In this document: piece by piece, positions 23,750 to 32,863 of the stretch
Numbering within the stretch: the stretch's first letter is position 1
Layout: each line of letters opens with the position of its first letter
From: JAZKDW01 sp040387375
Lineage (GTDB): Bacteria; Pseudomonadota; Gammaproteobacteria; Burkholderiales; Burkholderiaceae_D
Assembly (NCBI GenBank): GCA_040387375.1
Contig: JAZKDW010000018.1
Span: 1-64,000 of the forward strand
Direction: 5' to 3'
DNA: 64,000 bases
Made by a program: the position numbers and the translations under genes
Notes under the pieces: model-generated
Seen by the model: the letters and a program-made list of their open reading frames with translations, nothing else
The model's database searches: none
Told to the model about the DNA's origin: nothing

Positions 23750-23857
23750 TGATCATGTCCTTCCTGGTTAATGTCGAGGTAAAAATGGCAGACACGCCAC
23801 GTTGCGGCGTCCGGTTGGCAGGGTACATCTGCGGTTCCGGGTATCCCATGTGTGCGC

Positions 23858-26800
23858 TCAGCATGGACAACCGCTGGCGTAAAATCGCTGTGCTACGGCA
23901 GATTGCCGGCCCGGGAGGATGGTCCCCAGTGTTAATTGCCGTTGCACGGCCGCCAATAGCACTTGAGCGGGGTGTTGGAGATTGCTGCCACTGAGCCGCT
24001 TGACCTGACTGCGGCAGGAATAGCCGGTGACGACAAGACGGTCGGCATAACGTTCAGTGCTGACGATTTCAGACCAGCTCAACTCGTAAATCTTTTTCGA
24101 AGTTACAAGGTTCGCTACCTCGTGACCATACGTACCGGCCATTCCACAGCAGCCGACATCAACCGTGAGCAGCGATTGGCCCAGCGCCGTGAACACAGTC
24201 TGCCAATCACGAATGCTGGTCACCGCGTTCGTTTTCTCGGTGCAATGAGGCAGCAGGACGAACTCATTCCGCGCAAGCCCTTTGCCCAGGGACATCAGAT
24301 GTTCTGCCTTGCGGGCCAGCCATTCCTGTAGCAATTCCACCTTGGGCGCTTGGTGCTTGCCCAGCGTCTTGACGTATTCGAAGCGAAAGCACAAGGTCAT
24401 CGACGGATCGATGCCAACCAGTGGCGCACCATATCGCTCAAGATCGATCAGCATCGCGGCATTGCGCTGCGCAGTTCTGGCGTACGCTTTCAGGAAACCA
24501 TGCACATGAAGCGGCTTGCCATTGGGTCGAAACGGCGCGACCAGCGGCACGAAGCCCAATCGCTGCAGCAATTCGGCGACGTCAAGCACGAGTTGCGACT
24601 CGAAGTAACTGGTAAACGCGTCCTGGACGATGATCACCGCCTTTTCGCGCTGGGCCGGCGTCAGCCTTTCCATGGCCGCGGGGGTGGCAATGGCAATGTG
24701 CCGCTCCTTGAGCCTGGAGCCAAGATCAATTCCCGTGAGCTGCGGACTGTCGGCCAGGCCGATTTTTTTGCGCATGAATGCTTGAACGGCATGATTGCGC
24801 ATGACCCGGTTGTACCCCCGCGCAAACCGTCTGAGAAGCGGCAACGATGCCTCAAGGCTGCCAATGACATAATCCCTGGCCGGCCGCATGTATCGACCGT
24901 AATACAGCTCCAGGAATTGACTACGGAAGTCGGGCACGCTCACGCGGACCGGGCATTGTGTAGAACATGCTTTGCATGCCAGGCAACCGGCCATCGCCGC
25001 ATGCACTTCGTGTGAAAAGTCATACTCCCCCCGGCGTTTAGCCCTGGAATTGCGAAGCCGTCGCAGAAGTCCGCCGACAAAGGAGCGCTCGTGCAGCTTG
25101 CGTGCCTCGATTGCCGGATCGGCCCCGCGTTCGGCCAACAGGCGCAACCATTCACGAATGAGTGAGGCCCGGCCTTTTGGCGAGTGAACGCGCTCTCGTG
25201 TTCCCTTCCAGGACGGGCACATCGCATCGCTCGGATCGAAATTGAAACACGCACCGTTGCCGTTGCAATGCATCGCACCGCCGAACGCCTCGCGAATCCG
25301 GACCGGAATCTGCCGATCGTGCTGTCCGCGCGTGGGCACACCGTCGATTTTCATCAGGACAGCGCTGCTACCGGCGGGCGTGCAAATCTTGCCTGGATTG
25401 AGCTGATTGCGAGGATCGCATGCGGCCTTGATCTCTTGCAAACAGGGATAGAGCGGGCCGAAGAACTGCGGTGAGTACTCAGAGCGCACGCCCTTGCCAT
25501 GCTCGCCCCACAACAGTCCGTGATACTTGCGCGTGAGCTGCTCGACCTCATCGCTGATCTTGCGCACGAGCTTTTCCTGATCCGGATCCTTCATATCGAG
25601 TGCAGGCCGTACATGCAGGACCCCGGCATCGACGTGACCGAACATTCCGTAGCTGAGATTCTCCCGATCCAGCACCGCTCGAAACTCCATGATGTAATCC
25701 GCGAGGTGCTCGGGCGGCACCGCGGTGTCTTCCACGAATGGGACCGGGCGCCTCTCGCCTTCGACGTTGCCAAGCAATCCTACAGCCTTCTTGCGCATGC
25801 CCCAGACGCGCTTAACCTGATCCGGGCCATAGGCGATCGTGTATCCGACATTCCGGCCAGGATCGCCGCTGACGGTGTCAAGATAGCCGGCCAGTCGTTG
25901 CACTTGGCGTTTTACCTCGTCCTCATCATTCCCGGTGAACTCCACAAGGTTGATGCCTTGAATGACTTCCCCTGCTTGTTGGGGGAAAAAATCATGCACC
26001 GAGTCCCACACAATGTCCTTCATCGCGAGGTTCAGCACAATCGAGTCGACTGCCTCGATCGAAGCAGGTTCCATCCGCATGAGTTCCTGCGTGTCCCGCA
26101 GCGTATCCTCGAAGCTGCCGTACTTCACGTTGATCAGCGCCGCGTACCGCAACATGGGCTCGAGCTTGAGCTTGGCCTCCGCAAAAAACGCCAGCGTGCC
26201 TTCGGACCCGCACAGCACCGAGTTCAGGTTGAACCGTCCATCGGCATCGCGAATGTGGGCCAGGTCGTACCCGGTAAGACAGCGGTTGAGTTTCGGGAAA
26301 CGCGCCTCAATCAGCGCCGCATTGTCGTTGGCAATACGTTCGACGACACGATGTGCGGCGCCGACCCGATCCGCGCGCAAGTTGATATCGGCAAGGTCAG
26401 AGTTGTCCATGGGCCCGGAAATCCACACCGTGCCGTCGAGGAAAACGCTCGTAAGTTCAAGCACATGGTCGCGGGTCTTGCCATAGCGGTGTGAGCCTTG
26501 TCCGCATGCATCGGTGTTGATCATTCCACCCACGGTCGCGCGATTGCTGGTCGAGAGCTCGGGCGCGAAAAACAGCCCATGTGACTCCAGCGCGACATTG
26601 AGCTGGTCCTTCACGACCCCGGTCTGTACTCGTACCCAGCGCTCTTCAGCGTTAATTTCCAGGATCCGGTTCATGTGCCGTGACAGGTCGACAATCAGAC
26701 CATCGGTCAATGACTGGCCATTGGTTCCCGTGCCGCCGCCACGCGGGCTTAACACGATGTCGTGGAAGCGTTCGTCGTTGCTGAGCCGGGCAATCAGCAC

Positions 26801-26992
26801 CAGATCTTCCGTGCCGGCGGGATAGAGCACACCTTGTGGCAAGATTTGGTAGATTGAGTTGTCCGTTGCCAGTACGACCCGATTTGCATAGTCGAGTTGC
26901 AGGTCACCCTTGAAGCCGCCGGTCTTCAAGGCGGCGACAAATCCCTGGTACCGGGATTGCGCTGGCGTGATGTCAGCAATACGTGGAAGCAT
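23858..26992 (-). CDS. YdiJ-like FAD/4Fe-4S D-2-hydroxyglutarate dehydrogenase family protein, 1044 aa
   Basis: A large fusion oxidoreductase. Residues ~50-230 are an FAD-binding PCMH domain (LSPRGGGTGTNGQSLTDGL; TVGGMINTDACGQGSHRYG), followed by the FAD-linked oxidase C-terminal domain. An iron-sulfur part holds CNGNGACFNFDP (near 577) and CLACKACSTQCP (near 670). A CCG-type C-terminus has LLPHCTEKTNA and DVGCCGMAGTYGHE. Size and order match E. coli YdiJ, a D-2-hydroxyglutarate dehydrogenase giving 2-oxoglutarate. A homologue of the enzyme that makes D-2-hydroxyglutarate from 2-oxoadipate is two genes upstream, which supports this substrate. Glycolate- or lactate-type substrates remain possible. 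Confidence 0.88.
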   Translation of the reverse strand: MLPRIADITPAQSRYQGFVAALKTGGFKGDLQLDYANRVVLATDNSIYQILPQGVLYPAGTEDLVLIARLSNDERFHDIVLSPRGGGTGTNGQSLTDGLIVDLSRHMNRILEINAEERWVRVQTGVVKDQLNVALESHGLFFAPELSTSNRATVGGMINTDACGQGSHRYGKTRDHVLELTSVFLDGTVWISGPMDNSDLADINLRADRVGAAHRVVERIANDNAALIEARFPKLNRCLTGYDLAHIRDADGRFNLNSVLCGSEGTLAFFAEAKLKLEPMLRYAALINVKYGSFEDTLRDTQELMRMEPASIEAVDSIVLNLAMKDIVWDSVHDFFPQQAGEVIQGINLVEFTGNDEDEVKRQVQRLAGYLDTVSGDPGRNVGYTIAYGPDQVKRVWGMRKKAVGLLGNVEGERRPVPFVEDTAVPPEHLADYIMEFRAVLDRENLSYGMFGHVDAGVLHVRPALDMKDPDQEKLVRKISDEVEQLTRKYHGLLWGEHGKGVRSEYSPQFFGPLYPCLQEIKAACDPRNQLNPGKICTPAGSSAVLMKIDGVPTRGQHDRQIPVRIREAFGGAMHCNGNGACFNFDPSDAMCPSWKGTRERVHSPKGRASLIREWLRLLAERGADPAIEARKLHERSFVGGLLRRLRNSRAKRRGEYDFSHEVHAAMAGCLACKACSTQCPVRVSVPDFRSQFLELYYGRYMRPARDYVIGSLEASLPLLRRFARGYNRVMRNHAVQAFMRKKIGLADSPQLTGIDLGSRLKERHIAIATPAAMERLTPAQREKAVIIVQDAFTSYFESQLVLDVAELLQRLGFVPLVAPFRPNGKPLHVHGFLKAYARTAQRNAAMLIDLERYGAPLVGIDPSMTLCFRFEYVKTLGKHQAPKVELLQEWLARKAEHLMSLGKGLARNEFVLLPHCTEKTNAVTSIRDWQTVFTALGQSLLTVDVGCCGMAGTYGHEVANLVTSKKIYELSWSEIVSTERYADRLVVTGYSCRSQVKRLSGSNLQHPAQVLLAAVQRQLTLGTILPGRQSAVAQRFYASGCPC

Positions 26993-27053
26993 GGAAAAAA
27001 TTCACTCCTGGTTATGCAAAAAATATTCCGCTCGCCCGTCCACTACGCTACTC

Positions 27054-28040
27054 TTACCGTGACGGCAGGAGACGGGCATGCAAAGTCTGGAGCACTCCAC
27101 GCGCAATCTTCAGGTTTTGCTTCGGGATGCCAGCGAGCTCCTCGGCGTCGAAGCGCGCAAATTGCGTCTTGAGTGTCGCGAAGATGTCCTGGCCGCTCGC
27201 AGTAAGCGAGAACACCCCATCTCTGCTTGTGACGCACTTGCGTTCGATCAAGCTCGTGAGTCCGTCTTCGACGGATGGACGGGTCAAGTAGGATTGGCTC
27301 ATGATCTCGTCAAGTGTCAATGCGTTACCCTCACGCAGTACAAACAGTATTCGGCCCTGTGGAAGGTCCAGACTCTCCGCTTGCCGAAACTCGTCGAACG
27401 CCGACAGGATGTACATCCCGACAAACGAGAGAAGTGTGGTGAAGCGCATCTGTTCGACTGGCGATGACGCTTCGCGATCGTGCGTCCCATTCGAGCCGGG
27501 GGCCGACTGGATAAGCAAGTTCGGGTGATCTTCCGCGACAGCGTAGCGGCCTTGCGCGTAAAGGAGCGCATTGCCCGGAAATCGTGCATACCGCTTCACA
27601 CGTCCTATCAGTATCACGTGGTCTCCGCCGTCGTGGATGGTCTCTGTCTCGCACTCCAGCACTGCGATGACGCCGGAGACAACAGGTGATCCCAGTGATC
27701 CGGGGTGCCAGTCGATTCCGGCGAACTTGTCTTCGGCCCGGCTCGAGAATCCTTGCGCCACGTCGACCTGCTCGGAAGACAAGATGTTAACGGTGAAGTG
27801 CTTCGCTGTAGTGAACGCCGAGAAACTTCGGGATCCGCGGCCAATCGACCAGAGGACCAGCGGCGGGTCCATGGATAACGAGGAAAAGGAATTGGCTGTC
27901 ACGCCGACGGGTTTGCCATCCGACTGTGTGGTAATGACGTTGACGCCGGTCGAAAATTGCGCAAGGCAGCGCCTGAACGCCCTGGGATCGTCTAATGTAT
28001 CGCCTTGTTCCAGGGTTTGGGCTTGAGCCGAATAAGTCAT
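27054..28040 (-). CDS. Flavin reductase fused to a MarR-like domain, 328 aa
   Basis: Residues ~15-165 are an HpaC-type flavin reductase: FRRCLAQFSTGVNVITTQ, GKPVGVTANSFSSLSMDPPL and HFTVNILSSEQVDVAQGFSS. Residues ~200-320 resemble a MarR winged helix (LTLDEIMSQSYLTRPSVEDG, LTSLIERKCVTSRDGVFSLT). The same architecture is known for the C1 reductase of p-hydroxyphenylacetate hydroxylase, where the C-terminal domain is autoinhibitory and senses the substrate. It probably supplies reduced flavin to the NtaA-like monooxygenase at 32864-34288 in the same unit, possibly gated by the aromatic substrate. Regulation is inferred from the homologous architecture. Confidence 0.88.
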   Translation of the reverse strand: MTYSAQAQTLEQGDTLDDPRAFRRCLAQFSTGVNVITTQSDGKPVGVTANSFSSLSMDPPLVLWSIGRGSRSFSAFTTAKHFTVNILSSEQVDVAQGFSSRAEDKFAGIDWHPGSLGSPVVSGVIAVLECETETIHDGGDHVILIGRVKRYARFPGNALLYAQGRYAVAEDHPNLLIQSAPGSNGTHDREASSPVEQMRFTTLLSFVGMYILSAFDEFRQAESLDLPQGRILFVLREGNALTLDEIMSQSYLTRPSVEDGLTSLIERKCVTSRDGVFSLTASGQDIFATLKTQFARFDAEELAGIPKQNLKIARGVLQTLHARLLPSR

Positions 28041-28115
28041 TGAATTTTACCTTTCTGCCGGCACCGCAGTGCCTTTAACTTTCATATGGATGGAACTTGT
28101 CCTGAATAAGCGCGC

Positions 28116-29510
28116 TTACACAACTGACCGATCGTTGAGCGCGGCCAGTGTCATTTTCTTCGACGAGAGTTCGGCCTCTGCATAGAGTGCGACCTCATCC
28201 GCAACCTTCGCGCCCAGCGCTTGTTCGAAGGCGGTCAGGTTGGCGTGGGAAACGAAGTTCTGCTGGCTCCCATCGCCAAGGTTCGACTGGAAAATGCCTG
28301 CGGCACTCACTGGAAGGAAATCCTCGTAAATGATCGGTTCGGCCTTGACGAAGCCGAGTTCAAGGAGCGCTTCGAGATCGTCTGTCTCGATCCGGCCGAC
28401 CTGGTCTGTCGGCGCGTAGCGAAAGAAGGCAAGTCCTTCCTTGCGTAAAGTGTCCACATCATCCGGAAATGACTGGAAGCATGAAGACAGCGCAGCCATA
28501 TATTCCTCGGCATTGCTGCCGTCACCTTTCACCTGCACGTCACGGCGAACCTCTCCCAGCAGCTTGTCATACAGCGCGCGCCCCTTCGTTGTGACGGCGA
28601 TGCCGCGCTCCTCAACTTCCCCGAAACGGGCCGCGTGGATGCTGTCGCAAGACATGTTGCCGTCGGCCGCCTTCAAGACGATGGGTTCATGCAATGCCTT
28701 GAAGCTGGTCTGGCGCAGGAAGATTGGTACCTTGCGAGGAGGTGGCCCTTCTATTACGGCCTTCGGGACGATGCCCCTAGCCGGCATCATGTTCTGGATC
28801 GCGTCGATATCCAGTGTTCTTGGGGTCAGGTGATTGATGTGCGGTCCATTGAAGCAGACGACATCAGCCACGAGCGGGTGGGCAACCATCAGACGGCGAT
28901 AAACATCTGCCGAGACCGTCGCCTCACTTTGCCAGCGGAAGGTCTCAAGCGCCTCGCTCACGAAACGTGCGCCCTGCTGCGCGGTTAAGCCACCGTGCCT
29001 TTCAGCCATCTCAATCAACTCCAGGCAGCCGGGCGTAAAGATAGTCCGCTTCGCGAGAATTTCCGCCGCTTCCGCGCGCAGCTCCTGGTCGGCGACAAGA
29101 TCGAGGCGCAACAGTGAAGTGAAGACGCGGAACGGATTGATTCGCAGTGCCTCGGCGTCAACCGGCCGGAAGGCGGTGGAATGTACTGGAACACCTGCTA
29201 CCGACAAGTCGTAGTAGCCGACCGCCACCATTCCCAAAACAGCGAAAAGCCGGCGAATGGTGGCGAGCTCTTCCGCCGTCCCCAGGCGGATCGCGCCATG
29301 ACGTTCAAGGTCCAGACGCTCGATCTCGCCATCGCGCCTGAGCACCCCGTCAAGCGCTGGATTGGCCTTGCGGACCGCCAGATTGACTTCTTCAACCAGT
29401 TTCAACAATGTGCCATATTGCGGCACTTCAGCACGGTACATGTCCGACATCGCTCGCGAGAACATGCTGCGGATTGTGTTGGGCGAAATATGCGTTTCGG
29501 AGAATGCCAC
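28116..29510 (-). CDS. 2-oxoadipate dioxygenase/decarboxylase homologue (HglS/YdcJ, DUF1338), 464 aa
   Basis: Characterised members convert 2-oxoadipate to D-2-hydroxyglutarate and CO2 with Fe(II) and O2. Visible family segments are GYYDLSVAGVPVHSTAFRPV, with a probable metal-binding His near residue 110; NGPHINHLTPRTLDIDAIQ, with another near 227; and the end part IIYEDFLPVSAAGIFQSNL. Length fits YdcJ. With the YdiJ-like dehydrogenase two genes downstream it would complete a 2-oxoadipate to 2-oxoglutarate route, as in lysine/pipecolate catabolism. Here the 2-oxoadipate-like substrate may instead come from the flavin monooxygenase pathway. Exact substrate is inferred. Confidence 0.88.
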   Translation of the reverse strand: MAFSETHISPNTIRSMFSRAMSDMYRAEVPQYGTLLKLVEEVNLAVRKANPALDGVLRRDGEIERLDLERHGAIRLGTAEELATIRRLFAVLGMVAVGYYDLSVAGVPVHSTAFRPVDAEALRINPFRVFTSLLRLDLVADQELRAEAAEILAKRTIFTPGCLELIEMAERHGGLTAQQGARFVSEALETFRWQSEATVSADVYRRLMVAHPLVADVVCFNGPHINHLTPRTLDIDAIQNMMPARGIVPKAVIEGPPPRKVPIFLRQTSFKALHEPIVLKAADGNMSCDSIHAARFGEVEERGIAVTTKGRALYDKLLGEVRRDVQVKGDGSNAEEYMAALSSCFQSFPDDVDTLRKEGLAFFRYAPTDQVGRIETDDLEALLELGFVKAEPIIYEDFLPVSAAGIFQSNLGDGSQQNFVSHANLTAFEQALGAKVADEVALYAEAELSSKKMTLAALNDRSVV

Positions 29511-29591
29511 GATTCTTTCCCTGCTATAACCAGTTGAGCGAACCGCGGACTCGGCAAAAGTCGATCACGGTATCGCTGAAGAAAATTCAGT

Positions 29592-30134
29592 TCAAGGCTT
29601 TGATGGTCCCAAGGTCCGGTACGCCGGATCATTGCGATCCTGGGATCCTCGCGGCCAGCCATTCTCTTCCGTTGGAAAAACAAATGGACGGGTCTCCCTG
29701 CGCGTGAAGTTTCGGTAGAACTCGCGCCGGGCGATACGCCAGATACCATCTTCCCGCCGTTCGAAACGGTCGATGTAGCGGTTCGAGTTGGTCAGGTTCA
29801 GGGACGGATCGTCTCCGGGAATCGCCCAGTAGAAGGAGAACTGATAGGTTTCCGTGAGCGCGACATCGCCTGATATCTCGCACAGGTGGTTCATGATGTG
29901 ATGCTGGGAACCCGCGAATCGTTTCCAGCCCTCGAACTCGTTCTCGATCAACTGTTCGATCGTACCGCGATGAACGCCCGAAGCCCGCGCGACATGAATG
30001 TCAATCGCACCCGGGTGGAAACAGGACAGAATCAGCTCCTTGTCCAGGCGATCGCATCCGCGGCAGTAACGACACAGGACTTCGTAAATTTCTTGCTTGT
30101 CCAGCAGTTCCTGGAGTTTTTGCTGCATTGGCAT
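29592..30134 (-). CDS. SnoaL-like / NTF2-fold protein, 180 aa
   Basis: A nuclear-transport-factor-2-like cone fold. The N-terminus LLDKQEIYEVLCRYCRGCDR, the segment ELILSCFHPGAIDIHV, SQHHIMNHLCEISGDVAL and the C-terminal YIDRFERREDGIWRIARREF are typical of SnoaL_4 proteins, which include small isomerases, dehydratases and ring-hydroxylating-oxygenase-like beta subunits. It lies 24 bp from the RraA-like aldolase gene in the same operon. No specific reaction can be assigned. Confidence 0.85.
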   Translation of the reverse strand: MPMQQKLQELLDKQEIYEVLCRYCRGCDRLDKELILSCFHPGAIDIHVARASGVHRGTIEQLIENEFEGWKRFAGSQHHIMNHLCEISGDVALTETYQFSFYWAIPGDDPSLNLTNSNRYIDRFERREDGIWRIARREFYRNFTRRETRPFVFPTEENGWPRGSQDRNDPAYRTLGPSKP

Positions 30135-30158
30135 GATGTTACTTTCGTGTGGTTAAAG

Positions 30159-30854
30159 TCAGATCGGCCGAACATGGCCAAAACGATCGTTCGATTTGTA
30201 CGCTTTTTCTGCATCCTCGCCTGCGAGGATCAGATCTCGTGTCCTGCGTTCGGCTTCAATGACTTTCTCGGCGTCTTCCAGAATGGTTTGCACGCCTCGG
30301 GCTGGAATGATGATGGTTCCCTCTTCGTCACCGACCACCAGGTCCCCGGCATGGATCTGAACCTCGGGCGTAGACTGCCCCGGAAGCGTGACGCTGACAT
30401 CGAATTCAACCAAGGCAAATCTGCCGCTGCTGGCGACGGGACTGACGAACATGGCGCGAACAGGGATGCCCGCTTCGGCAATGCTCGACTTGTCCCGGTA
30501 GCCGCCGTCTACGACGATGCCCTGGCACCCACGCATTTTCAGTGCCACCGTCATGTTCTCGCCGAGTACGGCTGTCGAACGATATCCTCCGGTGGCGATG
30601 ATCAGCACCGAGCCGCTTCGAAACTGCCGGTACATCTCGAATCTGACATCCGGCTTGCCGGATCCGCCTGCGGTTCTCTCGCCCCTGACACAAAATGCTG
30701 GTCCGGCGAATGACGGCAGGCCGTCCGAACTCTTGATCTCGTGGCTCAGGACCTGATCGGGACATCCGGCTTTGACCATGACGTCGTTGAGCACGGCAAC
30801 CGGAATGCGTTTATAGCGCTCGCATGTATTTGTATCGATGTTCATCTCCTCCAC
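30159..30854 (-). CDS. RraA / 4-hydroxy-4-methyl(carboxy)-2-oxoglutarate aldolase family protein, 231 aa
   Basis: Homologue of HMG/CHA aldolases, which split 4-hydroxy-4-carboxy- or methyl-2-oxoacids into pyruvate plus a second oxo acid. Visible family segments are QGIVVDGGYRDKSSIAEAG, with the conserved Arg-Asp pair, GIPVRAMFVSPVASSGRFA and HAGDLVVGDEEGTIIIPA. The GTG at 30854 has GGAG seven bases upstream; ATG 30845 is an alternative. Beside a LigI-like amidohydrolase gene it suggests processing of a tricarboxylate-like ring-cleavage product. A pure RraA regulator is less likely in this setting. Confidence 0.85.
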   Translation of the reverse strand: MEEMNIDTNTCERYKRIPVAVLNDVMVKAGCPDQVLSHEIKSSDGLPSFAGPAFCVRGERTAGGSGKPDVRFEMYRQFRSGSVLIIATGGYRSTAVLGENMTVALKMRGCQGIVVDGGYRDKSSIAEAGIPVRAMFVSPVASSGRFALVEFDVSVTLPGQSTPEVQIHAGDLVVGDEEGTIIIPARGVQTILEDAEKVIEAERRTRDLILAGEDAEKAYKSNDRFGHVRPI

Positions 30855-30897
30855 GACGGTACTCCGGCGTGATGACGTTTTGTGATTGACATGGCAT

Positions 30898-31896
30898 TCA
30901 GGCGCTTAACCGCATGCGCGCTTGCCCGAGAACCTCGGGATTGATCACGTAATCCGGGCGCCGGCCGGCCAGGACCGCTAACGCAGCCTGTGCGGCCCGC
31001 GTCGCCGTCCTCTTGCGCGCGGCAAGCGTGGCACCGCCAATATGCGGGGATAACACGACGTTTTTCAGCTGAAACAGCGGGTTGTCCGCCCCTGGAGGCT
31101 CTTGCTCAAAAACATCGATGCCGGCGCCCGCGATCCGGCCGCTTTGCAGCGCATCGAACAACGCCGCTTCATCGATCGTCCCGCCGCGCGCCGTATTGAT
31201 GATGATCGCGTTCCGCTTCATCGTCTCGAATTGTGTTGCGCCGATCAGGTGATGGGTTTGCGCGTTAAGGGGCAAATGCAGCGAGATGATGTCAGCCCGT
31301 GTCAAAAGCGACTGAAGCTCGTCGGCCTTTTCCACACCCTCCGCGGCCATCGTTGCTTTGTCTACGGTAGGGTCGTAGGCGATAAGCTTCGACTGAAAGC
31401 CATTCCTGCACATTCGGCCAGTCGCGCGGCCAATATTGCCAAAACCGACCAGGCCCACGGTGGCCTCCCACAAGTCTCCGAACACCATCCGCTCGCGCTC
31501 GGCGAAGCCGCCTCCCGCCGCGACCATCTTGTGAATCTCCGGGATGCGCCGCAATGTGGCCAGCATGAGCGCGACTGCATGTTCTGCAACGCCAAGCGAG
31601 TTTGCGTCGCCGCTATTGGCGACCACGATGCCAAGCTTTGTCGCAGTGGCGACGTCAATGGTATCGACGCCGGCGCCGTGCTTGGCCACCACTTTCAGCC
31701 GTGGACATTGACTCAGCAATGCCGCAGTCACAGGCAAGGAGCGCGTGATGACGGCATCGGCATCACGCAGCGCCTGCACAAGTTCCGCTTCGGACGCGAT
31801 CCCGTAATGAACTTCTCTGACCTCGCACTCTCGCTTAAGGATCTCGACGCCGACTTCATTCATGGGCGATGACACGACAACGACTGGCAGCGACAT
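30898..31896 (-). CDS. D-isomer-specific 2-hydroxyacid dehydrogenase, 332 aa
   Basis: A NAD-dependent reductase/dehydrogenase of 2-oxo and 2-hydroxy acids. It has the cofactor motif VGLVGFGNIGRATGR (around residue 150), NTARGGTIDEAALFDALQSG and GAGIDVFEQEPP. The catalytic His is in LSPHIGGATL, with Arg and Glu positions in the intervening segments. Length is normal. It sits between the RraA-like aldolase and the amidohydrolase genes on the same strand. It is separate from the YdiJ-like enzyme, so the pathway may handle both a D-hydroxy acid and its oxo form. Confidence 0.9.
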   Translation of the reverse strand: MSLPVVVVSSPMNEVGVEILKRECEVREVHYGIASEAELVQALRDADAVITRSLPVTAALLSQCPRLKVVAKHGAGVDTIDVATATKLGIVVANSGDANSLGVAEHAVALMLATLRRIPEIHKMVAAGGGFAERERMVFGDLWEATVGLVGFGNIGRATGRMCRNGFQSKLIAYDPTVDKATMAAEGVEKADELQSLLTRADIISLHLPLNAQTHHLIGATQFETMKRNAIIINTARGGTIDEAALFDALQSGRIAGAGIDVFEQEPPGADNPLFQLKNVVLSPHIGGATLAARKRTATRAAQAALAVLAGRRPDYVINPEVLGQARMRLSA

Positions 31897-31953
31897 AATT
31901 TCTCCAAATTTTAAAAAATGCTTGCGTCACACGGGGCTTCTGAAATAAGACAG

Positions 31954-32820
31954 TCAAGTTTCCTGTCTGTAGAATTGCCTCGGATTGACTTCTAGGATTT
32001 GTCGCGCCAATTCGACGCTACCTGCCCATGACGGGAGTAGATCGATCAGACCGCCGTCGTTCGGCATCGGCCCGTTGATCATGGGGTGTGGCCAGTCGGA
32101 TCCCCATACCACCTGATTGGGTGCGGCATCGACGATTGCACGCGCGAACGGGGCTGCCAGTGGGTATGGAAGTCCACCAGGATCGATCTTGTAAGGATGC
32201 GACAGCTTGACCCAGATTGCCTCCTCCCGAAGTAGCCCGAGTAGTGTCTGGAATCCGGGGCTCGAGAGCGTATCGTCGTCGCGCGGTGTGCCCATCGCCT
32301 CAATCATGACCGGCATATCGAGTTTGTCGATGCGCGCGCTGAAATCAATCAACGCATCCGCATTCGCGCAAAAGACATCGAGGTGCCATCGTGTGTCGCG
32401 CAAGCGGGATGCGAGTTGCGTCAGCCATTGCGCCGGGAGACTGCCGTCCCACCACACGCGTGCCCCGCACACGCCGGCACTGTTCCATGAATCGATCTGT
32501 TCGTCAGTGACAGTGTTGGCATCGAAATCAATGACACCCACCAATCGGCCTTTCCCGGCCAGCAAGGCACTGATCAGCGCGTCATTGTCTTTCCCGTAAA
32601 CGCTGGGTTGGACAAGGACGCCCATGCGAAGGCCCAGTGCGTCGAGATTTGCCAGGTATTGTTCAACGGTTTGCTCGGGCGGCGTGTATCGGCGATGGAC
32701 GTCAAAAGGAAATGTCCTGATCGGACCGAATACGTGTGCATGCGTGTCCCAGCCTCCTGAACCGTACGACCAGGAGGGTGGCCGGGTTTCGACCGAAGGC
32801 GGGCAGGTTTTCCCGCTCAT
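31954..32820 (-). CDS. Amidohydrolase-family TIM-barrel hydrolase (LigI-like), 288 aa
   Basis: Related to 2-pyrone-4,6-dicarboxylate lactonase and sugar-lactone hydrolases. H-x-H metal/active-site motif at residues 27-29 (GGWDTHAHVFGP); RYTPPEQTVEQYLANLDALG; VGVIDFDANTVTDEQ; and the late Asp in VVWGSDWPHPM. The ATG at 32820 has AAAGG eight bases upstream and begins just before the conserved domain. A longer frame to 32949 would overlap the monooxygenase gene by 86 bp and has no homologous N-terminus. Hydrolysis of a lactone or ring intermediate is inferred. Confidence 0.87.
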   Translation of the reverse strand: MSGKTCPPSVETRPPSWSYGSGGWDTHAHVFGPIRTFPFDVHRRYTPPEQTVEQYLANLDALGLRMGVLVQPSVYGKDNDALISALLAGKGRLVGVIDFDANTVTDEQIDSWNSAGVCGARVWWDGSLPAQWLTQLASRLRDTRWHLDVFCANADALIDFSARIDKLDMPVMIEAMGTPRDDDTLSSPGFQTLLGLLREEAIWVKLSHPYKIDPGGLPYPLAAPFARAIVDAAPNQVVWGSDWPHPMINGPMPNDGGLIDLLPSWAGSVELARQILEVNPRQFYRQET

Positions 32821-32863
32821 GGGGCAACCTTTGGCAAAGCCTGTACGTTCAAATGAAATTGTT

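Noticed and set aside
25499..26494. 331-codon plus-strand open frame opposite the YdiJ-like gene
   Set aside because: Antisense of a conserved coding sequence; no recognisable protein.
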